64,000 nucleotides of DNA, from NCBI RefSeq assembly GCF_042654365.1, contig NZ_JBHSGG010000040.1, positions 37,449-101,448 of the forward strand, given 5' to 3'. Shown one piece after another: positions 45,485 to 57,196 of this stretch. Under the pieces are notes generated by a model that was not told where the DNA came from, searched no databases, and saw nothing but the letters and a program-made list of their open reading frames with translations. Numbering within the stretch: position 1 is the stretch's first letter; each line of letters begins with the position of its first letter. The stretch is from Coralloluteibacterium thermophilum (GTDB taxonomy: Bacteria > Pseudomonadota > Gammaproteobacteria > Xanthomonadales > Xanthomonadaceae). The translations under genes were made by a program, and so were the position numbers.

Positions 45485-47773
45485 TCAGTCCACCGTGGCC
45501 GGCAGCAGGCGCTCGGGTTCGGCGAAGGCCTCGACCCGGAGTTCGCCGTCGACGACGTCGACGCTGACCCGGCCGCCCGACACCAGCTTGCCGAACAGCA
45601 GCTCGTCCGCCAGCGGGCGCTTGATGCGCTCCTGGATGACCCGCGCCATCGGGCGTGCGCCCATCTGCTCGTCGAAGCCGTTCTCGGCGAGCCAGGTCCG
45701 CGCGTCCGGGGAGACCGTGAGGGCGACGCGCTTTTCGCCGAGCTGCGAGTCCAGCTCGATGATGAACTTGTCCACGACCCGGAGGATGTGCTCCATCCCC
45801 AGCGGCTTGAACTGGATGATGGCGTCCAGGCGGTTGCGGAACTCCGGCGTGAAGCTCCGGCGCAGGACCTCCATCGCGTCGGTCGAGTGATCCTGGCGGG
45901 TGAAGCCGATCGACCGCCGCGAGGCCTGGCTGGCGCCCGCGTTCGTCGTGAGCACGAGGATGACGTTCTTGAAGTTCGCCTCGCGCCCGTTGGTGTCGGT
46001 CAGCACGCCGCGGTCCATGACCTGCAGCAGGATGTTGAAGATGTCCGGGTGCGCCTTCTCGACCTCGTCGAGCAGCAGCACGCAGTGCGGCGTCTTGACG
46101 ATCTTCTCGGTCAGCAGGCCGCCCTGGTCGAAGCCGACGTAGCCGGGAGGTGCGCCGATCAGGCGGCTGACCGAATGCGGCTCCATGTACTCCGACATGT
46201 CGAAGCGCACGAACTCGATGCCGAGCTGCATGGCCAGCTGCTTGGTCACCTCGGTCTTGCCCACGCCGGTCGGGCCGGCGAACAGGAAGCTGCCGATCGG
46301 CTTGTCCGGGTTGCCCAGGCCGGAGCGCGCCATCTTGATCGCCGAGGCCAGCGTCTCGATCGCCGGATCCTGGCCGAAGATGACCATCTTGAGGTTGCGC
46401 TCGAGGTTCTGCAGCACGTCCTTGTCGGACGCCGAGACCTGCTTGGTCGGGATCCGCGCCATCTTGGCGACGATCAGCTCGATCTCCTCGACGTCGATGA
46501 CCTGCTTGCGCTGCTCGTCCGGCAGCAGGCGCTGGCGGGCGCCGGCCTCGTCGATCACGTCGATGGCCTTGTCGGGCAGCAGGCGGTCGCCGATGTGCTT
46601 GACCGACAGGTCCACCGCGGCCTGCAGGGCGTCGGTCGCGTACTCGACCGCGTGGTGCGCCTCGAACTTGGTCTTCAGCCCCTTGAGGATGGCGAAGGCG
46701 TCGGCGATCGAGGGCTCGACCACGTCGATCTTCTGGAAGCGGCGCGCGAGCGCGCGGTCCTTCTCGAAGATGCCGCGGTACTCCTGGAAGGTGGTCGAGC
46801 CGATGCAGCGCAGCTCGCCGTTCTGCAGGACGGGCTTGATCAGGTTGGAGGCGTCCATGGTGCCGCCCGACGCGGAGCCCGCACCGATGATGGTGTGGAT
46901 CTCGTCGATGAACAGGACGGCGTTCGGCTCCTTCTTGAGCTGGTTGAGCACGCCCTTCAGGCGCTTCTCGAAGTCGCCGCGGTACTTGGTGCCGGCCACG
47001 AGCGCGCCCAGGTCCAGCGAGTAGATCGTGGTCTCCAGCAGCACGTCGGGCACGTCGCCCTCGACGATGCGCTTGGCCAGGCCCTCGGCCAGGGCGGTCT
47101 TGCCCACGCCGGCCTCGCCGACGTAGAGCGGATTGTTCTTGCGGCGGCGGCACAGCACCTGGATGGTGCGCTCGATCTCCTCGTCGCGGCCGATCAGCGG
47201 GTCGATGCGACCCTCGCGCGCGGCCTCGTTGAGGTTGCTGGCGTACTCCTGCAGCGGGTTGCCGGCCTTGCCGTCCTCCCCGCGCTCGGCCTCGCGGCCG
47301 CCTTCCTGGGAGGCGTCCTCGGGCCGCGCCGATTCGCTCTCGAGCTTGGCCACGCCGTGCGAGAGGTAGTTCACCGCGTCGAGCCGGGTGACGTCCTGCT
47401 GGTTGAGGAAGTAGACCGCGTGCGAGTCCTTCTCGCCGAAGATGGCGACCAGGACGTTGGCGCCGGTGACTTCCTTCCGGCCGGACGACTGCACGTGGTA
47501 GACCGCGCGCTGGAGCACGCGCTGGAAGCCCAGCGTCGGCTGGGTGTCGCGATCGTCGTCGCCCGGCAGGACGGGCACCGTGTCCCCGATGACCTGGGTC
47601 AGGTCCGCCGCCAGGCGGACCGGGTCGGCGCCGCAGGCCTTGAGGACGGCGGCGGCCGAGGGATTCTCGATCAATGCCAGGAGCAGGTGCTCGACCGTCA
47701 TGAACTCATGACGGGCCTCGCGCGCCTGCTTGTAGCACTGGCCGATGGTGAACTCGAGATCCTTGCTGAACAT
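45485..47773 (-). CDS. clpA: ATP-dependent Clp protease ATP-binding subunit ClpA
   Basis: A 762-residue AAA+ unfoldase that feeds substrates to ClpP. An N-domain (FSKDLEFTIGQCYKQAREARHEF) precedes two ATPase modules: first Walker A GEAGVGKTALAEGLA and Walker B FIDEIHTIIG, second Walker A GPTGVGKTEVTKQLA and Walker B LLLDEVEKAH. The IGFTRQDHS-type loop that contacts ClpP is present before the C-terminal domain. clpS lies 42 bases upstream on the same strand. Confidence 0.97.
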   Translation of the reverse strand: MFSKDLEFTIGQCYKQAREARHEFMTVEHLLLALIENPSAAAVLKACGADPVRLAADLTQVIGDTVPVLPGDDDRDTQPTLGFQRVLQRAVYHVQSSGRKEVTGANVLVAIFGEKDSHAVYFLNQQDVTRLDAVNYLSHGVAKLESESARPEDASQEGGREAERGEDGKAGNPLQEYASNLNEAAREGRIDPLIGRDEEIERTIQVLCRRRKNNPLYVGEAGVGKTALAEGLAKRIVEGDVPDVLLETTIYSLDLGALVAGTKYRGDFEKRLKGVLNQLKKEPNAVLFIDEIHTIIGAGSASGGTMDASNLIKPVLQNGELRCIGSTTFQEYRGIFEKDRALARRFQKIDVVEPSIADAFAILKGLKTKFEAHHAVEYATDALQAAVDLSVKHIGDRLLPDKAIDVIDEAGARQRLLPDEQRKQVIDVEEIELIVAKMARIPTKQVSASDKDVLQNLERNLKMVIFGQDPAIETLASAIKMARSGLGNPDKPIGSFLFAGPTGVGKTEVTKQLAMQLGIEFVRFDMSEYMEPHSVSRLIGAPPGYVGFDQGGLLTEKIVKTPHCVLLLDEVEKAHPDIFNILLQVMDRGVLTDTNGREANFKNVILVLTTNAGASQASRRSIGFTRQDHSTDAMEVLRRSFTPEFRNRLDAIIQFKPLGMEHILRVVDKFIIELDSQLGEKRVALTVSPDARTWLAENGFDEQMGARPMARVIQERIKRPLADELLFGKLVSGGRVSVDVVDGELRVEAFAEPERLLPATVD

Positions 47774-47815
47774 TGCTGTGCCTCCGGGGCGATGGCACCA
47801 CAGATGGGGTGATTT

Positions 47816-48154
47816 CTACGCCTTTTCCATGGTGCACAACAGCGGATGCTGGTGTTGCCGGGCGTATTCGTTCACCTGCGATACCTTGGTTTCTGCAACC
47901 TCGCGCGTGTAGACACCGCATACGCCCTTGCCCCGGGTGTGGACATGGAGCATCACCTGCGTGGCCTTCTCGCGGTTCATGGAGAAGAACCGCAGCAGGA
48001 CCTCCACCACGAAGTCCATCGGGGTGTAGTCGTCGTTGAGCAGGATCACCCGGAACAGCGGAGGCCGCTCGGTCTCCGGCCGGGCCACGTCGACGGCCAG
48101 GCCGTGGTCGTGTTCATGCTCGTGATCGGGATGGTCTGGGCGATGGTTCGGCAT
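47816..48154 (-). CDS. clpS: ClpA adaptor protein ClpS
   Basis: A 112-residue adaptor that delivers N-degron substrates to ClpAP. A His/Asp-rich N-terminal tail (HPDHEHEHDHG) is followed by the core FRVILLNDDYTPMDFVVEVL with the N-end residue pocket, VMLHVHTRGKGVCGVYTREVAETK and the C-terminal helix. The His-rich tail is longer than in E. coli but common in this group. First gene of clpS-clpA; divergent from nudJ. Confidence 0.96.
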   Translation of the reverse strand: MPNHRPDHPDHEHEHDHGLAVDVARPETERPPLFRVILLNDDYTPMDFVVEVLLRFFSMNREKATQVMLHVHTRGKGVCGVYTREVAETKVSQVNEYARQHQHPLLCTMEKA

Positions 48155-48261
48155 GGCGCCAGTATAAGGTGCCGGGCGTTGCGGACCGTCGTGCGCGATT
48201 GGACTCCGGATGCGGTCAGTCCGCACAATTGCGAGTCCCCCGCCGCGCAACGCTTCATCCC

Positions 48262-48726
48262 GTGATCCCGCCCTCCCCCGCCGCCCGCTGGCATCCCGAC
48301 ACCACGGTGGCGGCCATCGTGGTGCGCGACGGTCGGCTGCTGGTGGTCGAGGAGCGCGTCGGCGACGCGCTGGTCCTGAACCAGCCCGCGGGCCACCTGG
48401 AGGCCGGAGAGAGCCTGCTGCAGGCGGTCTGCCGCGAGACCCTGGAAGAGACCGGCTGGGAGATCGAGCCCGTGGCCTTCGTCGGCGCCTACCAGTGGGC
48501 GGTGCCGGACGACGGCCGCGAATTCCTGCGGATGGCCTTCGCGGCCCGCCCGCTGCGCCACGATCCCGAGCGCCGCCTCGACGCGCCCGTCGAGCGCGCC
48601 CTGTGGCTGAGTCCCCAGGCGCTGGCGGCGGAGGCCGCGCGCCACCGCAGCCCCCTGGTCTGGCGAGTCGTGGCCGACTGGCTGGCCGGGCAGCGTTTTC
48701 CCCTCTCCGCGGTGCAGCGGCTGTGA
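48262..48726 (+). CDS. nudJ: Nudix hydrolase, NudJ-like
   Basis: A 154-residue Nudix phosphatase. The Nudix box GHLEAGESLLQAVCRETLEETGWE is complete (G-x5-E-x7-REUXEE). Position directly upstream of mnmA and hflD matches E. coli nudJ (ymfB), which hydrolyses thiamine pyrophosphate precursors and nucleoside diphosphates. A GTG start is used; it overlaps mnmA by GTGA at the 3' end. Confidence 0.88.
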   Translation: MIPPSPAARWHPDTTVAAIVVRDGRLLVVEERVGDALVLNQPAGHLEAGESLLQAVCRETLEETGWEIEPVAFVGAYQWAVPDDGREFLRMAFAARPLRHDPERRLDAPVERALWLSPQALAAEAARHRSPLVWRVVADWLAGQRFPLSAVQRL

Positions 48727-49853
48727 GCGCCGGCGGCACGGTCATGCTCGGTGTGTCCGGGGGCGTCGACTCCGCGGTCAGCGCCCTGCTGCTGGCGCAG
48801 GACGCGCGCAGCGGCCGCGGCCCTGCGGTCGAGGGGCTGTTCATGCAGAACTGGGAGGACGACGGCAGCGGCGACTGCCGCGCCGAGGACGACCGCCGCG
48901 ACGCGGTGGCGGTCTGCGGCCGGCTGGGCATCCCGTTCCACGTCCGCAATTTCGCGCGCCAGTACTGGGACGGCGTGTTCGCCCATTTCGTCGAGGAGTA
49001 CCGGGTGGGCCGGACCCCGAACCCCGACGTGCTGTGCAACCGCGAGATCAAGTTCAGGACCTTCCTCGACGAGGCCCGGGCGCTGGGCGCCGAGCGCATC
49101 GCGACGGGGCACTACGCCCGGGTGGAGCGGCGCGGCGGCCGCTGGGCCCTGCTGCGGGGCGCGGATGCCGACAAGGACCAGAGCTACTTCCTGCACCAGA
49201 TCGGACAGGAGGCGCTGGCCGCCACCCTGTTCCCGATCGGTCACCTTCCCAAGGCCCAGGTGCGCGCGCTGGCGCGCGAGGCCGCCCTGCCCGTGCATGC
49301 CAAGAAGGACTCCACGGGCATCTGCTTCATCGGCGAGCGCGATTTCCGCGACTTCCTCGCCCGCTATCTTCCGGCGCAGGCCGGCGACATCCGCGCCGTC
49401 GACGGCACCCGTCTGGGTGAGCACGCCGGGGCGTGGTACTACACGCTCGGCCAGCGCGAAGGGCTGGCGCTCGGCGGCATCCGTGGCCGCGGCAGCGCTC
49501 CCTGGTACGTGGTCGGCAAGGACGTGAGGAACAACGTGCTCTACGTGGATCAAGGCAGCGACAGCCCCTACCTGCACTCGCAGGCGCTCGAGGCGGATGC
49601 GGCGCACTGGACCGCCGGTTCGCCCCCGGCCCGCAGCTTCGCCTGCACGGCCAAGACCCGCTACCGCCAGCCCGACCAGGACTGCGAGGTGGAGGTCGGC
49701 GACGACGGCGGCCTCGCGGTGCGTTTCGCCCGTCCCCAGCGGGCGGTGACGCCCGGGCAGGCGGTGGTGTTCTACCGCGACGACGAGTGCCTTGGCGGGG
49801 CGACGATCCTGCGCACCGACGCGCCGGCCGTCGCCGCGGAGCGGGCCGCATGA
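48723..49853 (+). CDS. mnmA: tRNA 2-thiouridylase MnmA
   Basis: A 376-residue enzyme that thiolates uridine-34 of tRNA-Lys, -Glu and -Gln. It has the PP-loop MLGVSGGVDSAVSALL, the catalytic cysteines in TPNPDVLCNREIKF and DSTGICFIGERDF, and the C-terminal beta-barrel domain. The GTG at 48723 overlaps the nudJ stop. Its tRNA-Glu(TTC) substrate is encoded at 11743. Confidence 0.96.
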   Translation: MSAGGTVMLGVSGGVDSAVSALLLAQDARSGRGPAVEGLFMQNWEDDGSGDCRAEDDRRDAVAVCGRLGIPFHVRNFARQYWDGVFAHFVEEYRVGRTPNPDVLCNREIKFRTFLDEARALGAERIATGHYARVERRGGRWALLRGADADKDQSYFLHQIGQEALAATLFPIGHLPKAQVRALAREAALPVHAKKDSTGICFIGERDFRDFLARYLPAQAGDIRAVDGTRLGEHAGAWYYTLGQREGLALGGIRGRGSAPWYVVGKDVRNNVLYVDQGSDSPYLHSQALEADAAHWTAGSPPARSFACTAKTRYRQPDQDCEVEVGDDGGLAVRFARPQRAVTPGQAVVFYRDDECLGGATILRTDAPAVAAERAA

Positions 49854-50467
49854 GCGCCGCGATGCGCGACCGCACGCTGGCGCTGGCGGGCCTGCTGCAG
49901 GCGACCTCCATGGTCCGCCAGGTGGCCACCACGGGCGAGACGGAGAACGGTTTCCTGACCGCGAGCATCGAGAGCGTGTTCCGGCTGGAGGCCGAGACGC
50001 CCGAGGCGGTCTACGGCGGCGCGGGCGGCGTGGGCCGCGGCCTGCGCGGGCTCGTCCAGCAGATCGAGGGCGGCGCCGATCCGGCGCCGGCGCGCCTGGC
50101 GTTCACCGTGCTGCAGGTGGAGCGGCGCTTCAGCGCCCAGCCGAGGATGATGGACACCATCGCCCGCGGCATCCGCGAGATCGACCGCCAGCGCGAGCAC
50201 TGGGGGCCGGTGCACCCGACCGTGCTCGCCCGGCTGGGCGAGCTGTACTCCGCCAACATCAGCACCCTGCGCCCCCGCGTGCTGGTGCAGGGCAACCCGA
50301 CCTATCTCGCCCAGCCGGAGGTCGTCGCGGAGATCCGCGCGGTGCTGCTGGCGGCGCTGCGGTCGGCGGTGCTGTGGCGCCAGCTCGGCGGCACCTACTG
50401 GGACGTGCTGTTCTCGCGGCGCGCCATCGCCCAGGCGGCGCGCGACTGGCTCAGGCAGTCGCCGTAG
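49850..50467 (+). CDS. hflD: High-frequency lysogenization protein HflD homolog
   Basis: A 205-residue all-helical, membrane-associated protein of the HflD family, recognisable by LALAGLLQATSMVRQVATTG, FRLEAETPEAVYGG and GNPTYLAQPEVVAEIRAVLLA. Its E. coli counterpart binds lambda CII; the cellular role is not settled. Start overlaps the mnmA stop (ATGA). Normally purB follows; here a repeat pair, a terminator and acnB follow instead. Confidence 0.9.
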   Translation: MSAAMRDRTLALAGLLQATSMVRQVATTGETENGFLTASIESVFRLEAETPEAVYGGAGGVGRGLRGLVQQIEGGADPAPARLAFTVLQVERRFSAQPRMMDTIARGIREIDRQREHWGPVHPTVLARLGELYSANISTLRPRVLVQGNPTYLAQPEVVAEIRAVLLAALRSAVLWRQLGGTYWDVLFSRRAIAQAARDWLRQSP

Positions 50468-50551
50468 GGGATCCTCCCTGCGGGGGCTCCCGGCTCTCCC
50501 CCGATGATCGGTCGGGGGTTGTCCACCTCTGGCGAACGCTCTCGAGATACA

Positions 50552-50623
50552 AGGAGGGGCTTCGGCCCCGACCATCCAGGCACCGACCCTGCCGTCGCGG
50601 GTCGCGGCTGAAGCCGCTCCCAC
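50552..50623. repeat. Inverted pair of REP-like repeats
   Basis: A diverged rightward copy (50552-50573, GGAGGGGCTTCGGCCCCGACC) faces a leftward copy (50601-50623) that matches the 4216 and 37728 repeats. The pair lies in the hflD-acnB gap. Confidence 0.7.
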
Positions 50624-50672
50624 GTGTCTTCATGCCCGTGCGCGATGTCGGCGCCGACGGTGCTGAACCATG

Positions 50673-50700
50673 AAAAAGCCCGGCCGAGGCCGGGCTTTTT
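50673..50700. terminator. Bidirectional terminator between hflD and acnB
   Basis: A perfect 13-bp stem (AAAAAGCCCGGCC at 50673-50685 with 50688-50700), two-base loop, T5 on both strands. Confidence 0.92.
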
Positions 50701-50718
50701 CGTGCGGCGGTGCCGGGC

Positions 50719-53310
50719 TCAGGCCTCGGCGGCGGCCGTCTCGACCTGGTAGTCAGCGATCTGGTCGAAGTTCATGTAGCGGTAGATCTCGGTGCCGTGG
50801 GTGTTGATGACGCCGATGTCCGCCATGTACTCCTCGCGCGTCGGGATGCGGCCCAGGCGCGAGCAGATCGCCGCGAGCTCGGCCGACCCCAGGTAGACGT
50901 TGGAGTTGCGACCGAGGCGGTTCGGGAAGTTGCGGGTCGAGGTCGAGAACACCGTCGCGCCCTCCTTCACCTGCGCCTGGTTGCCCATGCACAGCGAGCA
51001 GCCCGGCATCTCCATGCGCGCGCCGGCGGTGCCGAAGGTGCCGTAGTGGCCTTCCTTGGTGAGCTCGGCGGCGTCCATCTTGGTCGGCGGCGCGACCCAG
51101 AGCTTGGTCGGGATGTCGCGCTTGCCCTCGAGCAGCTTGGACGCGGCGCGGAAGTGGCCGATGTTGGTCATGCACGAGCCGATGAAGACCTCGTCGATCT
51201 TCGCGCCGGCGACGTCGGAGAGCGTCTTCACGTCGTCCGGGTCGTTCGGGCAGGCCACGATGGGCTCGACGATCTCGGCCAGGTCGATCTCGATCACCGC
51301 CGCGTACTCGGCGTCGGCGTCGGGTTCGAGCAGCTTCGGGTCGGCCAGCCAGGCCTTCATGGCGTCAATGCGGCGCTGCAGGCTGCGCGCGTCCTGGTAG
51401 CCCTGCGCGATCATCCAGGTCAGCAGGCTGATGTTGCTGTTGAGGTACTCGATGATCGGCGCCTTGTCGAGGCGCACGGTGCAGCCGGCGGCGGAGCGCT
51501 CGGCCGAGGCGTCGGACAGCTCGAAGGCCTGTTCCACCTTGAGGTCGGGCAGGCCCTCGATCTCGAGGATGCGGCCGGAGAAGACGTTCTTCTTGCCCTG
51601 CTTGGCGACGGTGAGCAGGCCCTGCTTGATCGCGTACAGCGGGATCGCGTTGACCAGGTCGCGCAGGGTCACGCCCGGCTGCATCTGGCCCTTGAAGCGG
51701 ACCAGCACGCTCTCCGGCATGTCGAGCGGCATCACGCCGGTCGCGGCCGCGAAGGCGACCAGGCCGGAGCCGGCCGGGAACGAGATGCCGATCGGGAAGC
51801 GGGTGTGCGAGTCGCCGCCGGTGCCCACGGTGTCGGGCAGCAGCATGCGGTTGAGCCAGGAGTGGATCACGCCGTCGCCGGGGCGCAGCGAGATGCCGCC
51901 GCGGGTGGAGATGAACTCCGGCAGGGTGTGGTGGGTCTTCACGTCCACCGGCTTCGGATAGGCTGCCGTGTGGCAGAACGACTGCATCACCAGGTCGGCG
52001 GAGAAGCCGAGGCAGGCCAGGTCCTTCAGCTCGTCGCGCGTCATCGGGCCGGTGGTGTCCTGCGAGCCCACGGAGGTCATGGTCGGCTCGCAGTAGGTGC
52101 CCGGGCGGATGCCCTGCCCTTCCGGCAGGCCGCAGGCGCGGCCGACCATCTTCTGGGCGAGCGAGAAGCCCTTGCCGCTGTCGGCCGGCTGCTGCGGCTG
52201 GCGGAACAGGGTCGACGGCGGCAGGCCGAGCGCCTCGCGCGCCTTGGCGGTCAGCCCGCGGCCGATGATGAGCGGGATGCGGCCGCCGGCGCGCACCTCG
52301 TCGAACAGCACCTCGGACTTCACGCGGAACTCGGCGATCACCTCGCCGTTCCTGAGCGCGCGGCCCTCGTAGGGACGCAGCTCGATGACGTCGCCCATCT
52401 CCATCTTCGACACGTCGAGCTCGATCGGCAGGGCGCCGGCGTCCTCCATCGTGTTGTAGAAGATCGGCGCGATCTTGCCGCCCAGGCAGACGCCGCCGAA
52501 GCGCTTGTTCGGGATGAACGGGATGTCCTCGCCGGTCCACCACAGGACGGAGTTGGTCGCGGACTTGCGGCTGGAGCCGGTGCCGACCACGTCGCCGACG
52601 TAGGCCACCGGGTGGCCCTTGGCCTTGAGCGACTCGATGAAGGCGATCGGTCCGCGCTTGCCGTCCTCCTCGGGCTCGAACGCCGCGCCCTCGCGCCGGT
52701 TCTTGAGCATCGCCAGGGCGTGCATGGGGATGTCCGGGCGCGTCGTGGCGTCGGGCGCCGGCGACAGGTCGTCGGTGTTGGTCTCGCCCGGCACCTTGAA
52801 CACGGTGACGGTCAGGCTCTCGGGAACCTCGGGCCGGCTGGTGAACCACTCGGCCTCGGCCCAGCTCTTCAGCACGGCCTGGGCGTTCGCATTGCCGGCG
52901 TCGGCCTTGGCCTTGACGTCGTGGAAGGCGTCGAACATCAGCAGGGTGGTCTTGAGGCCCTGCGCGGCGATGGTGCCGACCTGCGGATCGTCGAGAAGGT
53001 CGATCAGCGGCTGGATGTTGTAGCCGCCCAGCATGGTGCCGAGCAGCTCGGTGGCGCGCGCGCGGTCGATCAGCGGGCACTGCTCGGTGCCGAAGGCCAC
53101 CGCGGCGAGGTAGGACGCCTTGACCTTGGCCGCATCGTCCACGCCCGCCGGCACGCGGTTGGTGATGAGGTCGACCAGGAACGCCTCCTCGCCCGCCGGC
53201 GGCGCCTTGAGCAGCTCGACGAGATCGGCGGTCTGGACCGCCGTGAGCGGCAGCGGCGGGATGCCCAGCGCGGCGCGCTCGGCAACGTGGTGGCGATAGG
53301 CTTCCAGCAT
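50719..53310 (-). CDS. acnB: Aconitate hydratase B
   Basis: An 863-residue bifunctional aconitase B / 2-methylisocitrate dehydratase of the TCA cycle. The N-terminal HEAT-like domain opens LEAYRHHVAERAALGIPPLPL, the swivel domain carries GDVVGTGSSRKSA, and the [4Fe-4S] ligands are in IGSCMTNIGHF and PGCSLCMGNQ. Length matches E. coli AcnB (865). In xanthomonads this gene is also known as rpfA. It is 43 bases downstream of the toxin gene on the same strand. Confidence 0.97.
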   Translation of the reverse strand: MLEAYRHHVAERAALGIPPLPLTAVQTADLVELLKAPPAGEEAFLVDLITNRVPAGVDDAAKVKASYLAAVAFGTEQCPLIDRARATELLGTMLGGYNIQPLIDLLDDPQVGTIAAQGLKTTLLMFDAFHDVKAKADAGNANAQAVLKSWAEAEWFTSRPEVPESLTVTVFKVPGETNTDDLSPAPDATTRPDIPMHALAMLKNRREGAAFEPEEDGKRGPIAFIESLKAKGHPVAYVGDVVGTGSSRKSATNSVLWWTGEDIPFIPNKRFGGVCLGGKIAPIFYNTMEDAGALPIELDVSKMEMGDVIELRPYEGRALRNGEVIAEFRVKSEVLFDEVRAGGRIPLIIGRGLTAKAREALGLPPSTLFRQPQQPADSGKGFSLAQKMVGRACGLPEGQGIRPGTYCEPTMTSVGSQDTTGPMTRDELKDLACLGFSADLVMQSFCHTAAYPKPVDVKTHHTLPEFISTRGGISLRPGDGVIHSWLNRMLLPDTVGTGGDSHTRFPIGISFPAGSGLVAFAAATGVMPLDMPESVLVRFKGQMQPGVTLRDLVNAIPLYAIKQGLLTVAKQGKKNVFSGRILEIEGLPDLKVEQAFELSDASAERSAAGCTVRLDKAPIIEYLNSNISLLTWMIAQGYQDARSLQRRIDAMKAWLADPKLLEPDADAEYAAVIEIDLAEIVEPIVACPNDPDDVKTLSDVAGAKIDEVFIGSCMTNIGHFRAASKLLEGKRDIPTKLWVAPPTKMDAAELTKEGHYGTFGTAGARMEMPGCSLCMGNQAQVKEGATVFSTSTRNFPNRLGRNSNVYLGSAELAAICSRLGRIPTREEYMADIGVINTHGTEIYRYMNFDQIADYQVETAAAEA

Positions 53311-53353
53311 GGATGACTCCGAAGGATGGATGGAACGGGTTGCGGGTGGAACG

Positions 53354-53755
53354 TCAGGCTCGCGGGACGATCAGCTTCAGTCCCTTGAAGTAGTCCCGGA
53401 AGAACGCGTCGTCGCGGGTGATGAGGCCGTCGCACTGCAGGAGCGCGTGGGCGCCGATCAGGAAGTCCGGCGCGGCGCGGTAGCCCGCCGTGCCGCGCTG
53501 CCGGTAGCGGCGCTGCATCTCGCCGGCCCGGAGCGCCGACTTCGCCTCCAGCGCGCTGAAGCGGATGCTCATCTCCTCCAGCACCCCCAGCGCCTCGGCC
53601 CCGTCGCGCAGCGCCGCGCAGACCTCGGCGAGGGCCACGTCGCAGATGACCACCGTGCCCGCGCCCAGGCACTGGCGCAGGCAGGCTTCGGCGGCATCGG
53701 CCTGCGGGCCGTCCGCCAGCAGGTCGACGAGGACGGGCGAGTCGATGGCGATCAC
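53354..53755 (-). CDS. vapC: PIN-domain toxin, VapC family
   Basis: A 133-residue PIN-domain ribonuclease. The acidic residues are in place: Asp5 in AIDSPVLVDLL, Glu in CDVALAEVCAAL, and Asp in PDFLIGAHAL and ITRDDAFF. VapC toxins cleave tRNA or rRNA when free of antitoxin. A GTG start lies six bases after the antitoxin stop. Gene order antitoxin-toxin and operon with acnB downstream are plausible. Confidence 0.88.
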   Translation of the reverse strand: MIAIDSPVLVDLLADGPQADAAEACLRQCLGAGTVVICDVALAEVCAALRDGAEALGVLEEMSIRFSALEAKSALRAGEMQRRYRQRGTAGYRAAPDFLIGAHALLQCDGLITRDDAFFRDYFKGLKLIVPRA

Positions 53756-53761
53756 GGGCTG

Positions 53762-53995
53762 CTACTCGCGCGGCTCGCGCTCGCGCAGGCTGCGCATCGC
53801 CTCGTCGGTGGACGCGAAGCCGTCGAGCCTGAAGCGGCCGCGGGCGCGCGAGATCGCGTCGTCGACGTTCTTGCGCAGAACGATGCGCCCGCCCTCGAGC
53901 TCGACCTTGAGCGTGCTGCCCTTGGTCAGGCCGAGGGCGTCGCGCACCGCCTTGGGCAGTGTGATCTGACCACGTTCGGCGACGGTGACTTCCAT
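53762..53995 (-). CDS. vapB: SpoVT/AbrB-type antitoxin, VapB family
   Basis: A 77-residue antitoxin. The AbrB swapped-hairpin motif EVTVAERGQITLPKAVRDAL is complete, followed by KGSTLKVELEGGRIVL and a C-terminal toxin-binding tail (ARGRFRLDGFASTDEAM). The family represses its own promoter with the toxin. Start ATG 53995 begins the conserved domain. An array of CATACT repeats upstream is the likely operator. Confidence 0.9.
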   Translation of the reverse strand: MEVTVAERGQITLPKAVRDALGLTKGSTLKVELEGGRIVLRKNVDDAISRARGRFRLDGFASTDEAMRSLREREPRE

Positions 53996-54010
53996 GGAAC
54001 GACCCTTTCG

Positions 54011-54060
54011 GTATGCGCGGATCTTACATACTTCATCATCCATACTCAAACGCGCATACT
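54011..54060. promoter_or_regulatory. Operator array upstream of vapBC
   Basis: Three CATACT elements at 54027, 54041 and 54055 are spaced 14 bases apart, and a nine-base inverted repeat GTATGCGCG/CGCGCATAC bounds the region (54011-54019, 54051-54059). The pattern suits a multimeric AbrB-type antitoxin complex. It starts 15 bases upstream of vapB. Confidence 0.55.
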
Positions 54061-54180
54061 TCCTGCGCGGCACGCCGTGTCACGGACGCGCGGCATGATG
54101 TTTGAGCACGGGGTTCACACATCCACGCGTGCAGACTGCACGACAGCCGCGGCACCCCATCAGCCACAGGAGCCTCATCG

Positions 54181-56913
<2,733 letters not shown>

Positions 56914-56931
56914 TTCCCGCCGAAGGCGTTC

Positions 56932-56957
56932 CCGCCGGCGGCCGCGGTCGCCGGCGG
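56932..56957 (+). terminator. Hairpin after acnA
   Basis: A perfect 9-bp stem (CCGCCGGCG, 56932-56940 with 56949-56957), 19 bases beyond the stop, but with no T-tract. A weak intrinsic or Rho-assisted terminator is possible. Confidence 0.45.
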
Positions 56958-57196
56958 ACCCTGCTCTCTCCCATGGCCTCTCCCGGCGCCGTCACGGCCG
57001 CGGATGCGGCGTGCTGCGCCGTGCATAGCTTCGTCATGATCCCTGCGTAGGGTGGGTGGTCCGGGGACCGCGGGACCATTCGCGCCGGCCAGGGCGGGTG
57101 GAGGTCCACGGCGACGCGCCGCCGGATGCGGCGCATCCGCCGCATGCCCGTCCACCCCTCGCACGGCGCATGCGGCACCACCGGGAGGGTCCACGC

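Noticed and set aside
54051..54128. Possible phage attachment or IS remnant near the acnA promoter
   Set aside because: The AT-rich patch is fully explained by the vapBC operator repeats and promoter.
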